Shown piece after piece: positions 10,784 through 17,233 of a stretch of 17,233 nt of DNA. The notes under the pieces are model-generated. The model was not told the origin of the DNA and did not search any database. It worked only from the letters and a program-made list of their open reading frames with translations. A program made the translations under genes and the position numbers. Source of the stretch: Lentisphaerota bacterium (GTDB lineage Bacteria > Verrucomicrobiota > Kiritimatiellia > JAAZAB01); NCBI GenBank assembly GCA_016182435.1, contig JACPGN010000037.1:1-17233 (forward strand), read 5' to 3'. Numbering within the stretch: the stretch's first letter is position 1; the number at the start of each line of letters is the position of its first letter.

Positions 10784-13009
10784 TTACCGCGCCACTTCGT
10801 AATACAAGCTCAGGCGGAATTCGTCGCTTTCCATGATCAGGCGCTCGCCTTCCAGTTCGGGATGCTCATCGAACGGCTCCAGGACCAGAGGATAGGTTTT
10901 GCTTTTATCCCGCGCCGCGGTTGGCAGAACCCGGCCGTCAAGGATCGCCCAATGCGCAACCATGATCTGCCCTTCGGTGGCGCGCAACGCGCCACGGCCC
11001 CGCGAAGCGCTGGGCAAGCCCTGCGCTTCTTGGACCACCTCGTAACGGTTGACGACCAGGGCCCGGCGATAGGGCGCAATCGCCGCGGGCGTCGGAATGC
11101 GGGCAAGCTCCACTGGCCGGGCCGAAAGCGCCAGGCGCGTCGCAGGCTTGCGGCCTGGCAGCCGTTCGCCGGACAACTCAAACTTCCGGCGCGCCTCTTG
11201 AGGGTCAATCCAGCGCGTATAAAGGGCAATGCCTTCCAGCTTGCCGGCCCAATTTCCAGCCGAAACGGAGACCTGGCCAAGCTCCCTGGCCGGCGCTCGG
11301 GCATAGGCGGGCAGGCCGCCCTCGGCGGCATACTCGCCGGTCCATTCATTGCCGAAGATCAGATGCTGCCGACCCCAGTGCCCGGCTTCGATGGACTCGG
11401 CCAACACCTGTTTGCCGTTTATGTAGCCGGAGAGCTCACCAGGCCGATAACTGATGACAACATGATAGGGCTTATCGGCCGTAATGGCGCCCAGGTCAAA
11501 AACAGGATCAAGGGCGGCGACTTGATTAGTGGCCGTGCGCAGACGAAACACCAGCCGGTCCTGTTCCTGGCCAAGGATGAAATTAAACGAATCCGGACCC
11601 GACGAGCAGGCCATGATGCGCGCGGGGCCTTCTGAGTGATGGTTGATGCTGAGGCCGGAGCGCGTGGGACCGGACTGCGAAGTGCGCGTGGCCGTAATCA
11701 GGGCCTCTATGCCAAACTGATAACTTTTAAGGCAGCCGGCAAGCAGTTCATCGGCGCCGCTCTCGGCGACAAAGGCGCCACCGGCGGTGTCCATTTCCAG
11801 GAACCGGCCATAGCGGGCCAAGCCACGCGGCTCGGTCCGGCAAATGCGCTTCTGTCCGCTTTCCGGGTCAAGCACCTCGTTGTTTTTCGAGCGGTTCTCC
11901 CACAGGAAGACGAGGTTATCCGTCCGCCCCGGCCAGCTCACGGCCACCGCCGGCGCGGCCACGGTTGGTGTGGCTGGTGGCTTTCCGATTCCCGCACGGC
12001 TGCCCGCAATCCAGACATCCGGGGAAAAATCGGCGTTGGTGTTGTGGGTAAGCTGAACCCACTGCTCGATCTTTTGAAAATCGTGACTGAACCGGCCAAT
12101 ATGAATTTCGACGCCGGCGCCGCCGGCGCGGATACGGTTATCGCCCTCGCCCTCTTTATACGGGCCGGTCATAACCATAAACCGGGGATGTGAGCTCCAG
12201 CGCGGGTGATAAACCTCAAACCCTTCAATACCGGGCGCGTGGCTGAGATGGATCACCCAGCGCCGGCCGGTCACGGTATCGCAGAGCGTCAGGTTGCGGT
12301 GGGCGCCGTCAAAAAACCAGAGGCGGTAGCTATTATCGGGAGCGAGCGAAGGCCAGCAGCCAACGCCGAATTTTTCAGCCGCGCCATTAGGCAGCTCCAG
12401 AATGCCGCAGGCCGGCCAGGGGTATGAGCCGCTGGCCCGGCGGCCGTCGGCCGACAACTGGAAATTGTCAATATCGAGGAGGGTTCGGTCCCAAACCGGT
12501 TCGCTGACGCTGGGCTGATTGAGAAGCTGCCGCCGGATATGCTTAAGCGCCGTGCTGTTGCTGACGGCCGTGCCGGCATAGACCCATTCGTTGCCGTTGA
12601 GCGGGTCCTCCCACACGGCCAGGGCAAAGCCATCGGCAAAGGCCCGCAGGCCGGAGCCGTCGAATTTGACCACGTAAATTTTCTGTTCCCGCGGGTTGGA
12701 AAAGACTATGCGCTCGCCGCGCGGGGTCAGCAGCGGCTTGGAGTAGTTGGCCGGTTCGGGCAGGATAAGGCGTTCGCCGCGGCCATCCTCCGAACAATAG
12801 CCCATCAAGCGCAGGTGAACGCCTTCGGCGTCGGCATCGGCGCCATCGCCGACATCCTGGCACCAGACCACGCGAATTTTCTCGGCGGTCAGGGTCCGGA
12901 GTTCCTTGACTTGATCGCGTGGGTCGGACTGACGACCGAGTTCGGGCGCGCAGCCGGCCAGAGGAACAAGGAGGGCCAGTGTAAAAATGGTTCCCGGAAG
13001 CCACGGCAT
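10784..13009 (-). CDS. Large lipoprotein with TolB-like propeller and LamG-like domain
   Basis: The product is 741 aa from ATG at 13009. The frame stays open 42 codons further up, but that part is the hairpin element at 13025-13216. The N-terminus MPWLPGTIFTLALLVPLAGC is a lipoprotein signal with lipobox LAGC (Cys20). Residues ~50-400 have repeated blade-like strands (LLTPRGERIVFSNPREQKIY, VVKFDGSGLRAF, PSLAPDNSYRLWFFDG), as in TolB/WD40-like propellers. Residues ~428-603 resemble a LamG/jelly-roll lectin domain: HHSEGPARIMACSSG, YHVVISYRPGELSGYINGKQ, GKLEGIALYTRWID. The C-terminal ~100 residues include VNRYEVVQEA, IMVAHWAILDGRVL and a terminal strand. Function is unknown; it is likely extracytoplasmic and binds a partner or glycan. 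Two dispersed repeats lie within the gene: residues ~565-577 (GLPAYARAPAREL), splitting the usual EWTG-NWAGKLEG passage, and 664-669 (GLPSAS). Confidence 0.8.
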   Translation of the reverse strand: MPWLPGTIFTLALLVPLAGCAPELGRQSDPRDQVKELRTLTAEKIRVVWCQDVGDGADADAEGVHLRLMGYCSEDGRGERLILPEPANYSKPLLTPRGERIVFSNPREQKIYVVKFDGSGLRAFADGFALAVWEDPLNGNEWVYAGTAVSNSTALKHIRRQLLNQPSVSEPVWDRTLLDIDNFQLSADGRRASGSYPWPACGILELPNGAAEKFGVGCWPSLAPDNSYRLWFFDGAHRNLTLCDTVTGRRWVIHLSHAPGIEGFEVYHPRWSSHPRFMVMTGPYKEGEGDNRIRAGGAGVEIHIGRFSHDFQKIEQWVQLTHNTNADFSPDVWIAGSRAGIGKPPATPTVAAPAVAVSWPGRTDNLVFLWENRSKNNEVLDPESGQKRICRTEPRGLARYGRFLEMDTAGGAFVAESGADELLAGCLKSYQFGIEALITATRTSQSGPTRSGLSINHHSEGPARIMACSSGPDSFNFILGQEQDRLVFRLRTATNQVAALDPVFDLGAITADKPYHVVISYRPGELSGYINGKQVLAESIEAGHWGRQHLIFGNEWTGEYAAEGGLPAYARAPARELGQVSVSAGNWAGKLEGIALYTRWIDPQEARRKFELSGERLPGRKPATRLALSARPVELARIPTPAAIAPYRRALVVNRYEVVQEAQGLPSASRGRGALRATEGQIMVAHWAILDGRVLPTAARDKSKTYPLVLEPFDEHPELEGERLIMESDEFRLSLYYEVAR
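11002..11020 (-). repeat. Short intragenic repeat encoding GLPSAS, copy in lipoprotein gene
   Basis: It matches 6337-6355 at 18 of 19 bases and uses the same reading frame; see that entry. The following GRGALRATEG may be part of the same insertion. Confidence 0.65.
11282..11316 (-). repeat. Family-A repeat inside the lipoprotein gene
   Basis: The 35-bp copy matches the plsY copy at about 31 of 35 positions: CTCCCTGGCCG, then GCTCGGGCA, then AGGCGGGCAGGC. It encodes LPAYARAPARE within the LamG-like domain. Confidence 0.85.
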
Positions 13010-13024
13010 AGGAGCACCCAAGAA

Positions 13025-13216
13025 GTTGCACCCCTTCAGGGTGCGAATGCTATTCTGGTTCCGCGGTTCTATCCCGGCGATTCTCGCCGGGCTATGATGT
13101 TGCCGCCCTTCAGGCGGCGGGGCTACGCTCCCCAACGGGGAGCCACATCAAAGCCCAGGGCAACGCCCTGGGAAACAACGTGTTACGAGTCCCATCGCAC
13201 CCTGAAAGGGTGCAAC
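13025..13216. repeat. 192-bp element of six hairpins with 22-bp terminal inverted repeats
   Basis: The ends, GTTGCACCCCTTCAGGGTGC (13025) and the mirrored GCACCCTGAAAGGGTGCAAC ending at 13216, match as inverted repeats at 21 of 22 positions. Each end is itself a hairpin. Between them lie CCCGGCG/CGCCGGG, GCCGCC/GGCGGC, GCTCCCC/GGGGAGC and CCCAGGGC/GCCCTGGG. It lies just upstream of the lipoprotein start and downstream of the acyltransferase stop, so its transcript would sit in the lipoprotein 5' leader. No coding content. Confidence 0.85.
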
Positions 13217-13268
13217 ATCAACTTTGCCTCAGGAAGATAATCGCTTATTGCGCAGGAGGTTTTGCATT

Positions 13269-14015
13269 TTACGGCTTAGGCTGCCGCCGGTCGCGCACGA
13301 CGCGGGCGGGGACGCCCATGGCCACGGCATAGGCCGGAACTGGGCGGGTAACAACCGCGCCCGCGCCGATAATGGCGTTTTCTCCCACAGTAATGCCATC
13401 GAGCAACTTGACCCCGGCGCCAAACCAACACCGCTGGCCAATTTCGATGCCGAGTGACCGCGCGCCCTGCTGAGTAACGGAAGCGGCGACATCCTGCGGA
13501 GCATGATCGCCGCCGATAAAGTAGCAGTAGGCCGCCACGAGGGTATCGGCGCCCAGGACTACGCGGCTTCCCGAAAACACTTCACAGTTAAACCCTATAT
13601 TTACCCGCTCGCCCAGGATGATGTCGCCGTTCTTGCAGCTCAGGATGGAATTGCGGCCGAGATAAACACCCTCCCCGATACGAATGCCCTCATTATCCCG
13701 GCCCTTGGCGTCCAGCAGGCAGTTGTCGTCAATGATTACATTATCGCCGATTTCGATTTTATGCGGATGGCGGAGCACCACGTTGGTTCCGAATACCACC
13801 GCGCGCCCGCATTTGCCCAGCAAGCAGGGGTAAAGTCTGGCGCGCAACCAGAGGCCCATGAGGCCCGGCGCGCGCGCACAAAGCAGGACGATCAGTTCGT
13901 ATTTCAAGAGCGGCCAGAAGCCACGGCGGCCGATGATCAGCTCGCAATAGCGCTGGAGCGGTGATTTTTGGTCGGCAGCCATTTCGCGCTGGATGATGAC
14001 GCTTTCCGTTTTCAT
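13269..14015 (-). CDS. Hexapeptide-repeat (left-handed beta-helix) acyltransferase
   Basis: The product is 248 aa from ATG at 14015. Residues 1-60 are helical, with a membrane-associating stretch (FWPLLKYELIVLLC), and then a basic segment. From ~70 to 230 the chain has hexapeptide repeats ([LIV]-G-x4 steps): VFGTNVVLRHPHKIEIGDNV, IRIGEGVYLGRNSI, IILGERVNIGFNCE, IGQRCWFGAGVKLLDG, ITVGENAIIGAGAVV. Near the end VTRPVPAYAVAMGVPARVVR matches the usual closing motif of LbH transferases. Residues GGDHAP (~175) carry the His expected for catalysis in WcaF/NeuD-like O-acetyltransferases. A role in acetylating sugars of a capsule, O-antigen or exopolysaccharide is likely. Neighbours on the same strand (DUF457, PHP-like, GT39) suit an envelope glycan locus, but 465 bases of repeats separate it from them. 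No Shine-Dalgarno is visible. Confidence 0.88.
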   Translation of the reverse strand: MKTESVIIQREMAADQKSPLQRYCELIIGRRGFWPLLKYELIVLLCARAPGLMGLWLRARLYPCLLGKCGRAVVFGTNVVLRHPHKIEIGDNVIIDDNCLLDAKGRDNEGIRIGEGVYLGRNSILSCKNGDIILGERVNIGFNCEVFSGSRVVLGADTLVAAYCYFIGGDHAPQDVAASVTQQGARSLGIEIGQRCWFGAGVKLLDGITVGENAIIGAGAVVTRPVPAYAVAMGVPARVVRDRRQPKP

Positions 14016-14066
14016 GGGGAAAAACTTAACCCAGCGATTCCACCTTCGGCGGACAAGTCTCGCTGG

Positions 14067-14106
14067 CCCAGCCCGCAGTCGCTACGCGCCAGCGTTGCGG
14101 GCGGGG
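14067..14106. repeat. Family-B repeat, intergenic copy
   Basis: Nearly identical (38 of 39) to the copy inside the gspL-like gene at 6753-6791, which shows that the gspL segment is mobile DNA, not conserved protein sequence. Confidence 0.85.
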
Positions 14107-14219
14107 CTATGATCCTGCTTCGCCAAGGAGGCTTCGCAGGACGAGTGTTCGACCCCGTTGGGGTCGCGGTTTTCTGGTTCGGACATTCCTTTAACCCAGC
14201 GATTTCTCCTTCGGCGGAT

Positions 14220-14241
14220 CCCTGGCCGAACTCGGGCAGGC
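14220..14241 (+). repeat. Family-A repeat
   Basis: A 22-bp core differing at one base from 336-357, with the same GGCGGATC lead-in. Confidence 0.75.
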
Positions 14242-14245
14242 TCAT

Positions 14246-14349
14246 CCTCTCCCTCGGGAGAGGACCGAGGTGAGGGGGTACATTTGCCAGCATTCCCTGG
14301 CCGACGCTCGGGCAGGCCCCTCACCCTAACCCTCTCCCAAGGGAGAGGG
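14246..14349. repeat. Inverted pair of CCCTCACC...CCTCTCCC repeats enclosing a family-A copy
   Basis: The left arm 14246-14277 read in reverse starts CCCCTCACCTCGGTCC; the right arm 14317-14349 starts CCCCTCACCCTAACCC. About 26 of 32 positions pair. The right arm resembles a CCCTCACCCTAACCCTCTCC repeat found in many bacterial genomes. Family A (14295-14317) lies in the loop. Confidence 0.7.
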
Positions 14350-14480
14350 AAGCTTGTTTTGGACACCAATGATCAAAAAGGATTACTTGCTTTCCGGTTC
14401 TTTTTTAAAGATCAGTTGGTGCTTTTTCTGCATTAGTGCTAAGGCCCATGCTTTCGGCCAGATATTGTATTCATCCCGGT

Positions 14481-15065
14481 TTAACTGTCGAGCGGGAACT
14501 TCCCGGGCATTCGCCGGTGTTTTAGCCAGACAACGCCCGCCACGAGCGGCAAGGTGATTGCGGCTTCCACCAGGAGCAGGCGCAGATTCTGGAACGACCA
14601 CAGCGCCGCCAAGGTCTGCTTAGCCGGGTGCGGGAAAAAAGCGAATGAGGCGTGAAACAGCTCAGATGAAAACGGCCAGGCCAGCATGAGCCCAATGGGC
14701 GGCGAAAAGTCCACGGTAAGCCAATCGGCCAGCAGATGAGAGCCCAGCAGCGCAAGCACCAGCCCAAGCGAGAGCGCTGGCGCTGGCCGTTTTCTAAGCC
14801 AGCCGTAGGCCCAGATGGCCAAAGCCACCGCAACAATCCAGACCAAAGTATGCGTTACCGTCTGGTGATAGCGATTCAAGTTGCCCTGAAAGACGCCGAA
14901 AAAGTAGTCCAGGTCGGGCGCGTTGGCCAGCAGCACGCAGAGCAGCAGCTCTCGCCGCAGCGAGCGCAATCGACCGCACAGCTCGGGCACAAGCCGGTAG
15001 CGCGGCAGGAAGCGGGCCAGGCCGATCGCGAGGCCAATGAGGCTATGGGCCAGAGGTGAAGGCAT
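14481..15065 (-). CDS. DUF457/YdjM-like membrane-bound metal-dependent hydrolase
   Basis: The product is 194 aa from ATG at 15065. It opens MPSPLAHSLIGLAIG with His7. NAPDLD (48-53), YHQTVTHTLVW with His67 and His72, and GSHLLADWLTVD with His110 and Asp114 are the metal-ligand-like His/Asp clusters of this family, each at the start of a hydrophobic helix. PPIGLMLAWPFS (~122-133) follows, as in other members. About four to five membrane helices are expected, in the inner membrane. The biochemical role of the family is not settled; hydrolysis of a membrane-linked substrate is inferred from the His/Asp clusters. Length is normal. It lies in the same orientation between the repeat mosaic and the PHP-like gene, and 151 bases of repeats separate it from the latter. 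Confidence 0.88.
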   Translation of the reverse strand: MPSPLAHSLIGLAIGLARFLPRYRLVPELCGRLRSLRRELLLCVLLANAPDLDYFFGVFQGNLNRYHQTVTHTLVWIVAVALAIWAYGWLRKRPAPALSLGLVLALLGSHLLADWLTVDFSPPIGLMLAWPFSSELFHASFAFFPHPAKQTLAALWSFQNLRLLLVEAAITLPLVAGVVWLKHRRMPGKFPLDS

Positions 15066-15134
15066 GGTAGGTCTTTCTGAAATGTGTTGAATTCATGTTG
15101 AACATTTTCCCGTTGGGCGGCCTGGTCGCTCCGC

Positions 15135-15188
15135 GGTAGGGACGGCTCGCCGAGCCGTCCGCGGCGCTCTCGGCGAGAGCGCCCTACC
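15135..15188. repeat. Double-hairpin repeat GGTAGGG...CCCTACC, simple copy
   Basis: The 54-bp element has ends GGTAGGG (15135-15141) and CCCTACC (15182-15188), a first hairpin GGACGGCTCG/CGAGCCGTCC and a second GGCGCTCTCG/CGAGAGCGCC. It is the unfilled form of the element at 541-630, and only 8 bases separate it from the palindrome at 15197. Confidence 0.85.
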
Positions 15189-15196
15189 AAAATTTC

Positions 15197-15226
15197 TCCG
15201 CCTCATGCGGATCCGCTTAAGGCGGA
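15197..15226. repeat. 30-bp GGATCC-centred palindrome supplying the stop of the PHP-like gene
   Basis: Outer arms TCCGCCT (15197-15203) and AGGCGGA (15220-15226) surround the palindrome GCGGATCCGC (15207-15216). Its TAA (reverse strand 15219-15217) ends the PHP-like frame. Related sequences, GCGGATCCGCCTGTGGCGGA at 16293-16312 and GCCACATAGGCGGATCC near 321-337, show it is a dispersed family. Confidence 0.75.
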
Positions 15227-16116
15227 AAATATGTTTGGATAGTCTTCCGCAGTTGATTCAGCCGCCGGGCCACAGTCCAGGTTCCGCAGCGCAAGCCCGC
15301 CGGAGTAATGCCCGCGGCTAACATGCGGCCAATAGAGGCGGCGGGGGCAAAAGCGTCAAACGAACCCTGGCAGACAAACCCATAAGTTCCCAGGTAGCGC
15401 TCCTCGCCGGCAAAAGGCAAGGGATCGGAGCCGGGAATAATTGGCAGAGAAAGCGCGCGGGCTTGGCGCATGAGCCGCGGCGCGGGCCAGAACAGCGGCC
15501 GTAAAGTTGTGTCGCCCAGGCACAGTCCCCCGCCTTGAGCGCTTTCAATCAAATTCCGCGCCAGTCGTCCGCGTCCAAAGAGCCACTTGCCGGGCGAGAA
15601 GGCCAGGACCGGAATCCCGCCGGAAGCGACTACGCGCCGGATGACTTCACCCGCCGGGAGGCCATCCGGAATTTTCGCGCTCATGGCCAGGCCCAGCACT
15701 TCCAGCCGCTCGCGGGTCGCAATCTGGCGGCCGGCCACGAGGCACACCTGCCCTGCTCCGGGCAAACCAATAACCACGCAAAGGGAAGACGGCATGCTTA
15801 TAATCTCAAAACCGTTGCCGAGCGCGTTTTTGTCCCGATCCTTAAGCCGGCCAAAAAAATCATGATCGCGCGCTTCCGTCAGGAACGCCAGTTTGAGAAT
15901 CTCGTTGCCGGTTGTTGCCGGATCAGCCAGCCCGGTTGCAGCGGCCAGGCGGTCCAGATTTTGAATCAGACAGCGGAACGCGGCTCTCAGGTCATAAGCC
16001 GGATACAGGTGCACATGGCCGTCAGCGGCCACGAGCGCAGTCCGATGATTCAGAGCGGAATTTTGCATTTGGCTCAGCCGTGCTTTGTATTCAGACGCAT
16101 CAAGAGCTCTGGGCAT
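15217..16116 (-). CDS. PHP-like predicted metal-dependent hydrolase, unknown substrate
   Basis: The product is 299 aa from ATG at 16116. An alternative ATG at 16068 (MQNSALNHRT) would remove the 17-base overlap with the upstream frame; neither has a strong ribosome site. VAADGHVHLYPAYDL (29-43) carries a DGHVH motif like the first metal-binding motif of PHP/amidohydrolase folds. Later conserved-looking blocks are CLVAGRQIATRERLEVLGLA (~125-145), SGGIPVLAFSPGKWLFGRGR (~165-184) and PIIPGSDPLPFAGEERYLGT (~233-252), where GSDPLPF-GEE resembles a closing metal/phosphate site. No signal peptide or membrane segment; cytoplasmic. I know similar proteins from envelope polysaccharide neighbourhoods but cannot name the reaction. 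The end YFPP and stop come from the palindrome at 15197-15226. Confidence 0.7.
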   Translation of the reverse strand: MPRALDASEYKARLSQMQNSALNHRTALVAADGHVHLYPAYDLRAAFRCLIQNLDRLAAATGLADPATTGNEILKLAFLTEARDHDFFGRLKDRDKNALGNGFEIISMPSSLCVVIGLPGAGQVCLVAGRQIATRERLEVLGLAMSAKIPDGLPAGEVIRRVVASGGIPVLAFSPGKWLFGRGRLARNLIESAQGGGLCLGDTTLRPLFWPAPRLMRQARALSLPIIPGSDPLPFAGEERYLGTYGFVCQGSFDAFAPAASIGRMLAAGITPAGLRCGTWTVARRLNQLRKTIQTYFPP

Positions 16117-17233
16117 GAGGCCACACTGGAATTATGCCTCTGATAACAGCGTGCGCTTTGTTCGTCATTCCCGACCTGATCGGGAATCCAGGATCAGAGT
16201 AAAACAAAACAATATCTGGATTCCCATTTTCATGGGAATGACAGAAAGGACTGGATTCCCGCTGGAGTTTACCCCGTGCTTTTCCTCCTTGTGCGGATCC
16301 GCCTGTGGCGGAGACACGGGGCGAGAATGACAGCTCCGGCTGGGAGTCAGCTTCCCGGCTGAAGACAACACGATACAGCCACAGCCTGGCATCGCCCCCG
16401 ATGATCTGCACCTCTACGGGAAGCTCTTGCTCAAGCGAAAATGCGAGGCTTTGCCGATGATAGGTATTAGCCACGTTTGCGACCGGCTCAATCTCGGCTT
16501 CAACAATCGCGGGGCCGTTATCAAATTGCACCAGGCGGAGCTGCCCCCAACTGTTGCGATATGCGCGCCTGGGCTGTTTGGCCCGATAATATAAGGTGGC
16601 CACATAACGGCCGGGCGGGAGGGTGAGATAATTGCCATAGGAAAGGGCCACTGGCGCACTGCGGCCGTCGCCGGACCAGTAGCGCACCACGTCGCCATCG
16701 GATAGCAGCAGGTTCTGGCCGCCATGCCTGAGGGTCGCGGCCAGGATGATGTCGCGCTCGTTGCCATCTTTGCGCTGCAGGGTAAAGATGTAACCGCGGC
16801 TGGGCGGGATCCAGCGGGTGTAGGGATGGCGGTCCACTTCCATGTAATTGTCGAAAGGGGCAAAGGCGATGACATATTCATCGTCTTGGACCCACCACCA
16901 GCTTTTGCCAGGCCGGTCGGCATAGTGCGGGTCGTAAAAATGCAGTCCGTTGAACTCAAAGCCGCCATCAATTTTTTCGGCTGGAATCTTTTGGACCTCG
17001 GTCAACTCCCGCAGGGCCTGCCAGCGGGCGCGCTGCCAGGCGAAATAGTCATGCGTTCCGCCGACGCCGAAGACGGCCAGGGCCAGCAACAAGCAAGCCG
17101 CCAGGAAGCTGCGCGGCCCTCCAAGCCGCACGGCAAAAACAGGACTGGCGCAGACCAGGACCACCATCAAGAGCGGCAGGCATAACAGGAGATAGCGGTC
17201 GAAAGGAACCAGAATAGCCAGGGACGCGAGATA
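16100..17233 (-). CDS. GT39/ArnT-like membrane glycosyltransferase, C-terminal part, with repeat-derived tail
   Basis: The frame is open to the window edge, so the 5' part is missing. It begins YLASLAILVPFDRYLLLCLP; FDRYLL is a hallmark of the last membrane helices of glycosyltransferase family 39 proteins, which move sugars from polyprenyl-phosphate carriers onto lipids or proteins on the outer face of the inner membrane. One more membrane helix follows (FLAACLLLALAVFGVGG). Then comes a periplasmic domain: THDYFAWQRARW, KIDGGFEFNGLHFYD, SWWWVQDDEYVIAFAP, and beta-rich segments to WLYRVVFSREADSQPEL. From about 16331 the frame runs through REP DNA (FCHSHENGNPDIVLFYSD) to a stop at 16100, overlapping the PHP-like start by 17 bases. 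The native C-terminus is therefore probably near 16330, its stop lost to the insertion. Confidence 0.8.
   Translation of the reverse strand, partial: YLASLAILVPFDRYLLLCLPLLMVVLVCASPVFAVRLGGPRSFLAACLLLALAVFGVGGTHDYFAWQRARWQALRELTEVQKIPAEKIDGGFEFNGLHFYDPHYADRPGKSWWWVQDDEYVIAFAPFDNYMEVDRHPYTRWIPPSRGYIFTLQRKDGNERDIILAATLRHGGQNLLLSDGDVVRYWSGDGRSAPVALSYGNYLTLPPGRYVATLYYRAKQPRRAYRNSWGQLRLVQFDNGPAIVEAEIEPVANVANTYHRQSLAFSLEQELPVEVQIIGGDARLWLYRVVFSREADSQPELSFSPRVSATGGSAQGGKARGKLQRESSPFCHSHENGNPDIVLFYSDPGFPIRSGMTNKAHAVIRGIIPVWPHAQSS
16164..16331. repeat. Tandem REP elements, one with an internal GGATCC palindrome
   Basis: GTCATTCCCGACC at 16164 and GAATGAC ending at 16331 bound two REP-type units: 16164-16242, with hairpin ATTCCCATTTTCATGGGAAT at its right end, and 16243-16331. 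The second has CTCC-TTGTGCGGATCCGCC inside its CCCCGTG/CACGGGG stem. The whole block is translated as the tail of the GT39 frame. Confidence 0.75.

Larger units (their letters stand above)
14016..14480. other. Gene-free repeat mosaic
   Basis: At least six units are packed here: family B (14067-14106); a TCCTGCTTCGCC / GGCTTCGCAGGA hairpin (about 14110-14140); CGACCCCGTTGGGGTCG; family A (14220-14241 and 14295-14317); and an inverted pair of CCTCTCCC-type repeats (14246-14277 with 14317-14349). Two phrases, TTAACCCAGCGATT and CTTCGGCGGA, occur twice (near 14028-14053 and 14191-14217). No gene is seen. Confidence 0.7.

Noticed and set aside
11636..12193. Plus-strand open frames opposite the lipoprotein gene
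   Set aside because: Antisense to a coherent lipoprotein with signal, propeller strands and LamG-like domain; no evidence of their own.
12539..13240. Plus-strand open frame opposite the lipoprotein start and running through the hairpin element
   Set aside because: No domain, no ribosome site; it is kept open by GC-rich antisense sequence and the repeat.

Overview
The window looks like a chromosomal piece of a moderately GC-rich Gram-negative bacterium, most plausibly a member of the PVC superphylum (Kiritimatiellota, Lentisphaerota or Verrucomicrobiota) known from an environmental genome. This is an inference. It rests on an inner-membrane secretion or pilus platform pair (GspL/GspM type), a small PUR-alpha-like DUF3276 protein, lipoproteins and a beta-barrel-like protein, a beta-propeller plus LamG lipoprotein, and a very high density of short palindromic repeats. 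No rRNA, tRNA, CRISPR array or transposase gene was seen.

Layout. Positions 1-152 (minus) hold the start of a sugar-phosphate isomerase/epimerase-like gene cut by the window edge. Positions 153-5100 are an accessory, decaying region. It has a nested repeat island (249-658), a small membrane protein, a lipoprotein, a beta-barrel-like exported protein and a retropepsin-like protein. These small genes are separated by copies of a ~135-bp hairpin repeat. Several gene remnants follow: an antitoxin-like gene with an internal stop, the last part of a FecCD/BtuC permease, and the tail of a DUF4143 ATPase between two 68-bp copies of the 3' end of a FecE-type ABC ATPase gene. That ATPase gene is intact.

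Positions 5112-9432 (minus) read plsY, gpsA, gspL-like, gspM-like, DUF3276. The first two are phospholipid precursor enzymes; the next two are assembly-platform proteins joined by a 4-base GTGA overlap. gpsA carries a deletion/frameshift: its ancestral C-terminus is still legible downstream and its old stop overlaps the gspL start. Positions 9676-10722 (plus) encode a Gfo/Idh/MocA oxidoreductase, converging on a large lipoprotein (10784-13009, minus). A 192-bp element of six hairpins lies just upstream of that lipoprotein. Positions 13269-17233 (minus) look like envelope or glycan functions: a hexapeptide-repeat acyltransferase, a DUF457 membrane hydrolase, a PHP-like protein and the C-terminus of a GT39/ArnT-like membrane glycosyltransferase.

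The most striking feature is the repeat ecology. At least six families of short palindromic repeats are scattered through the window. They are nested inside one another and also sit inside open reading frames without closing them: gspL-like (several), plsY (C-terminus), the large lipoprotein (two), the PHP gene (stop codon) and the GT39 gene (C-terminal read-through). The peptides they encode look foreign to the host protein families. This resembles the Rickettsia palindromic element phenomenon, but with several unrelated families at once.
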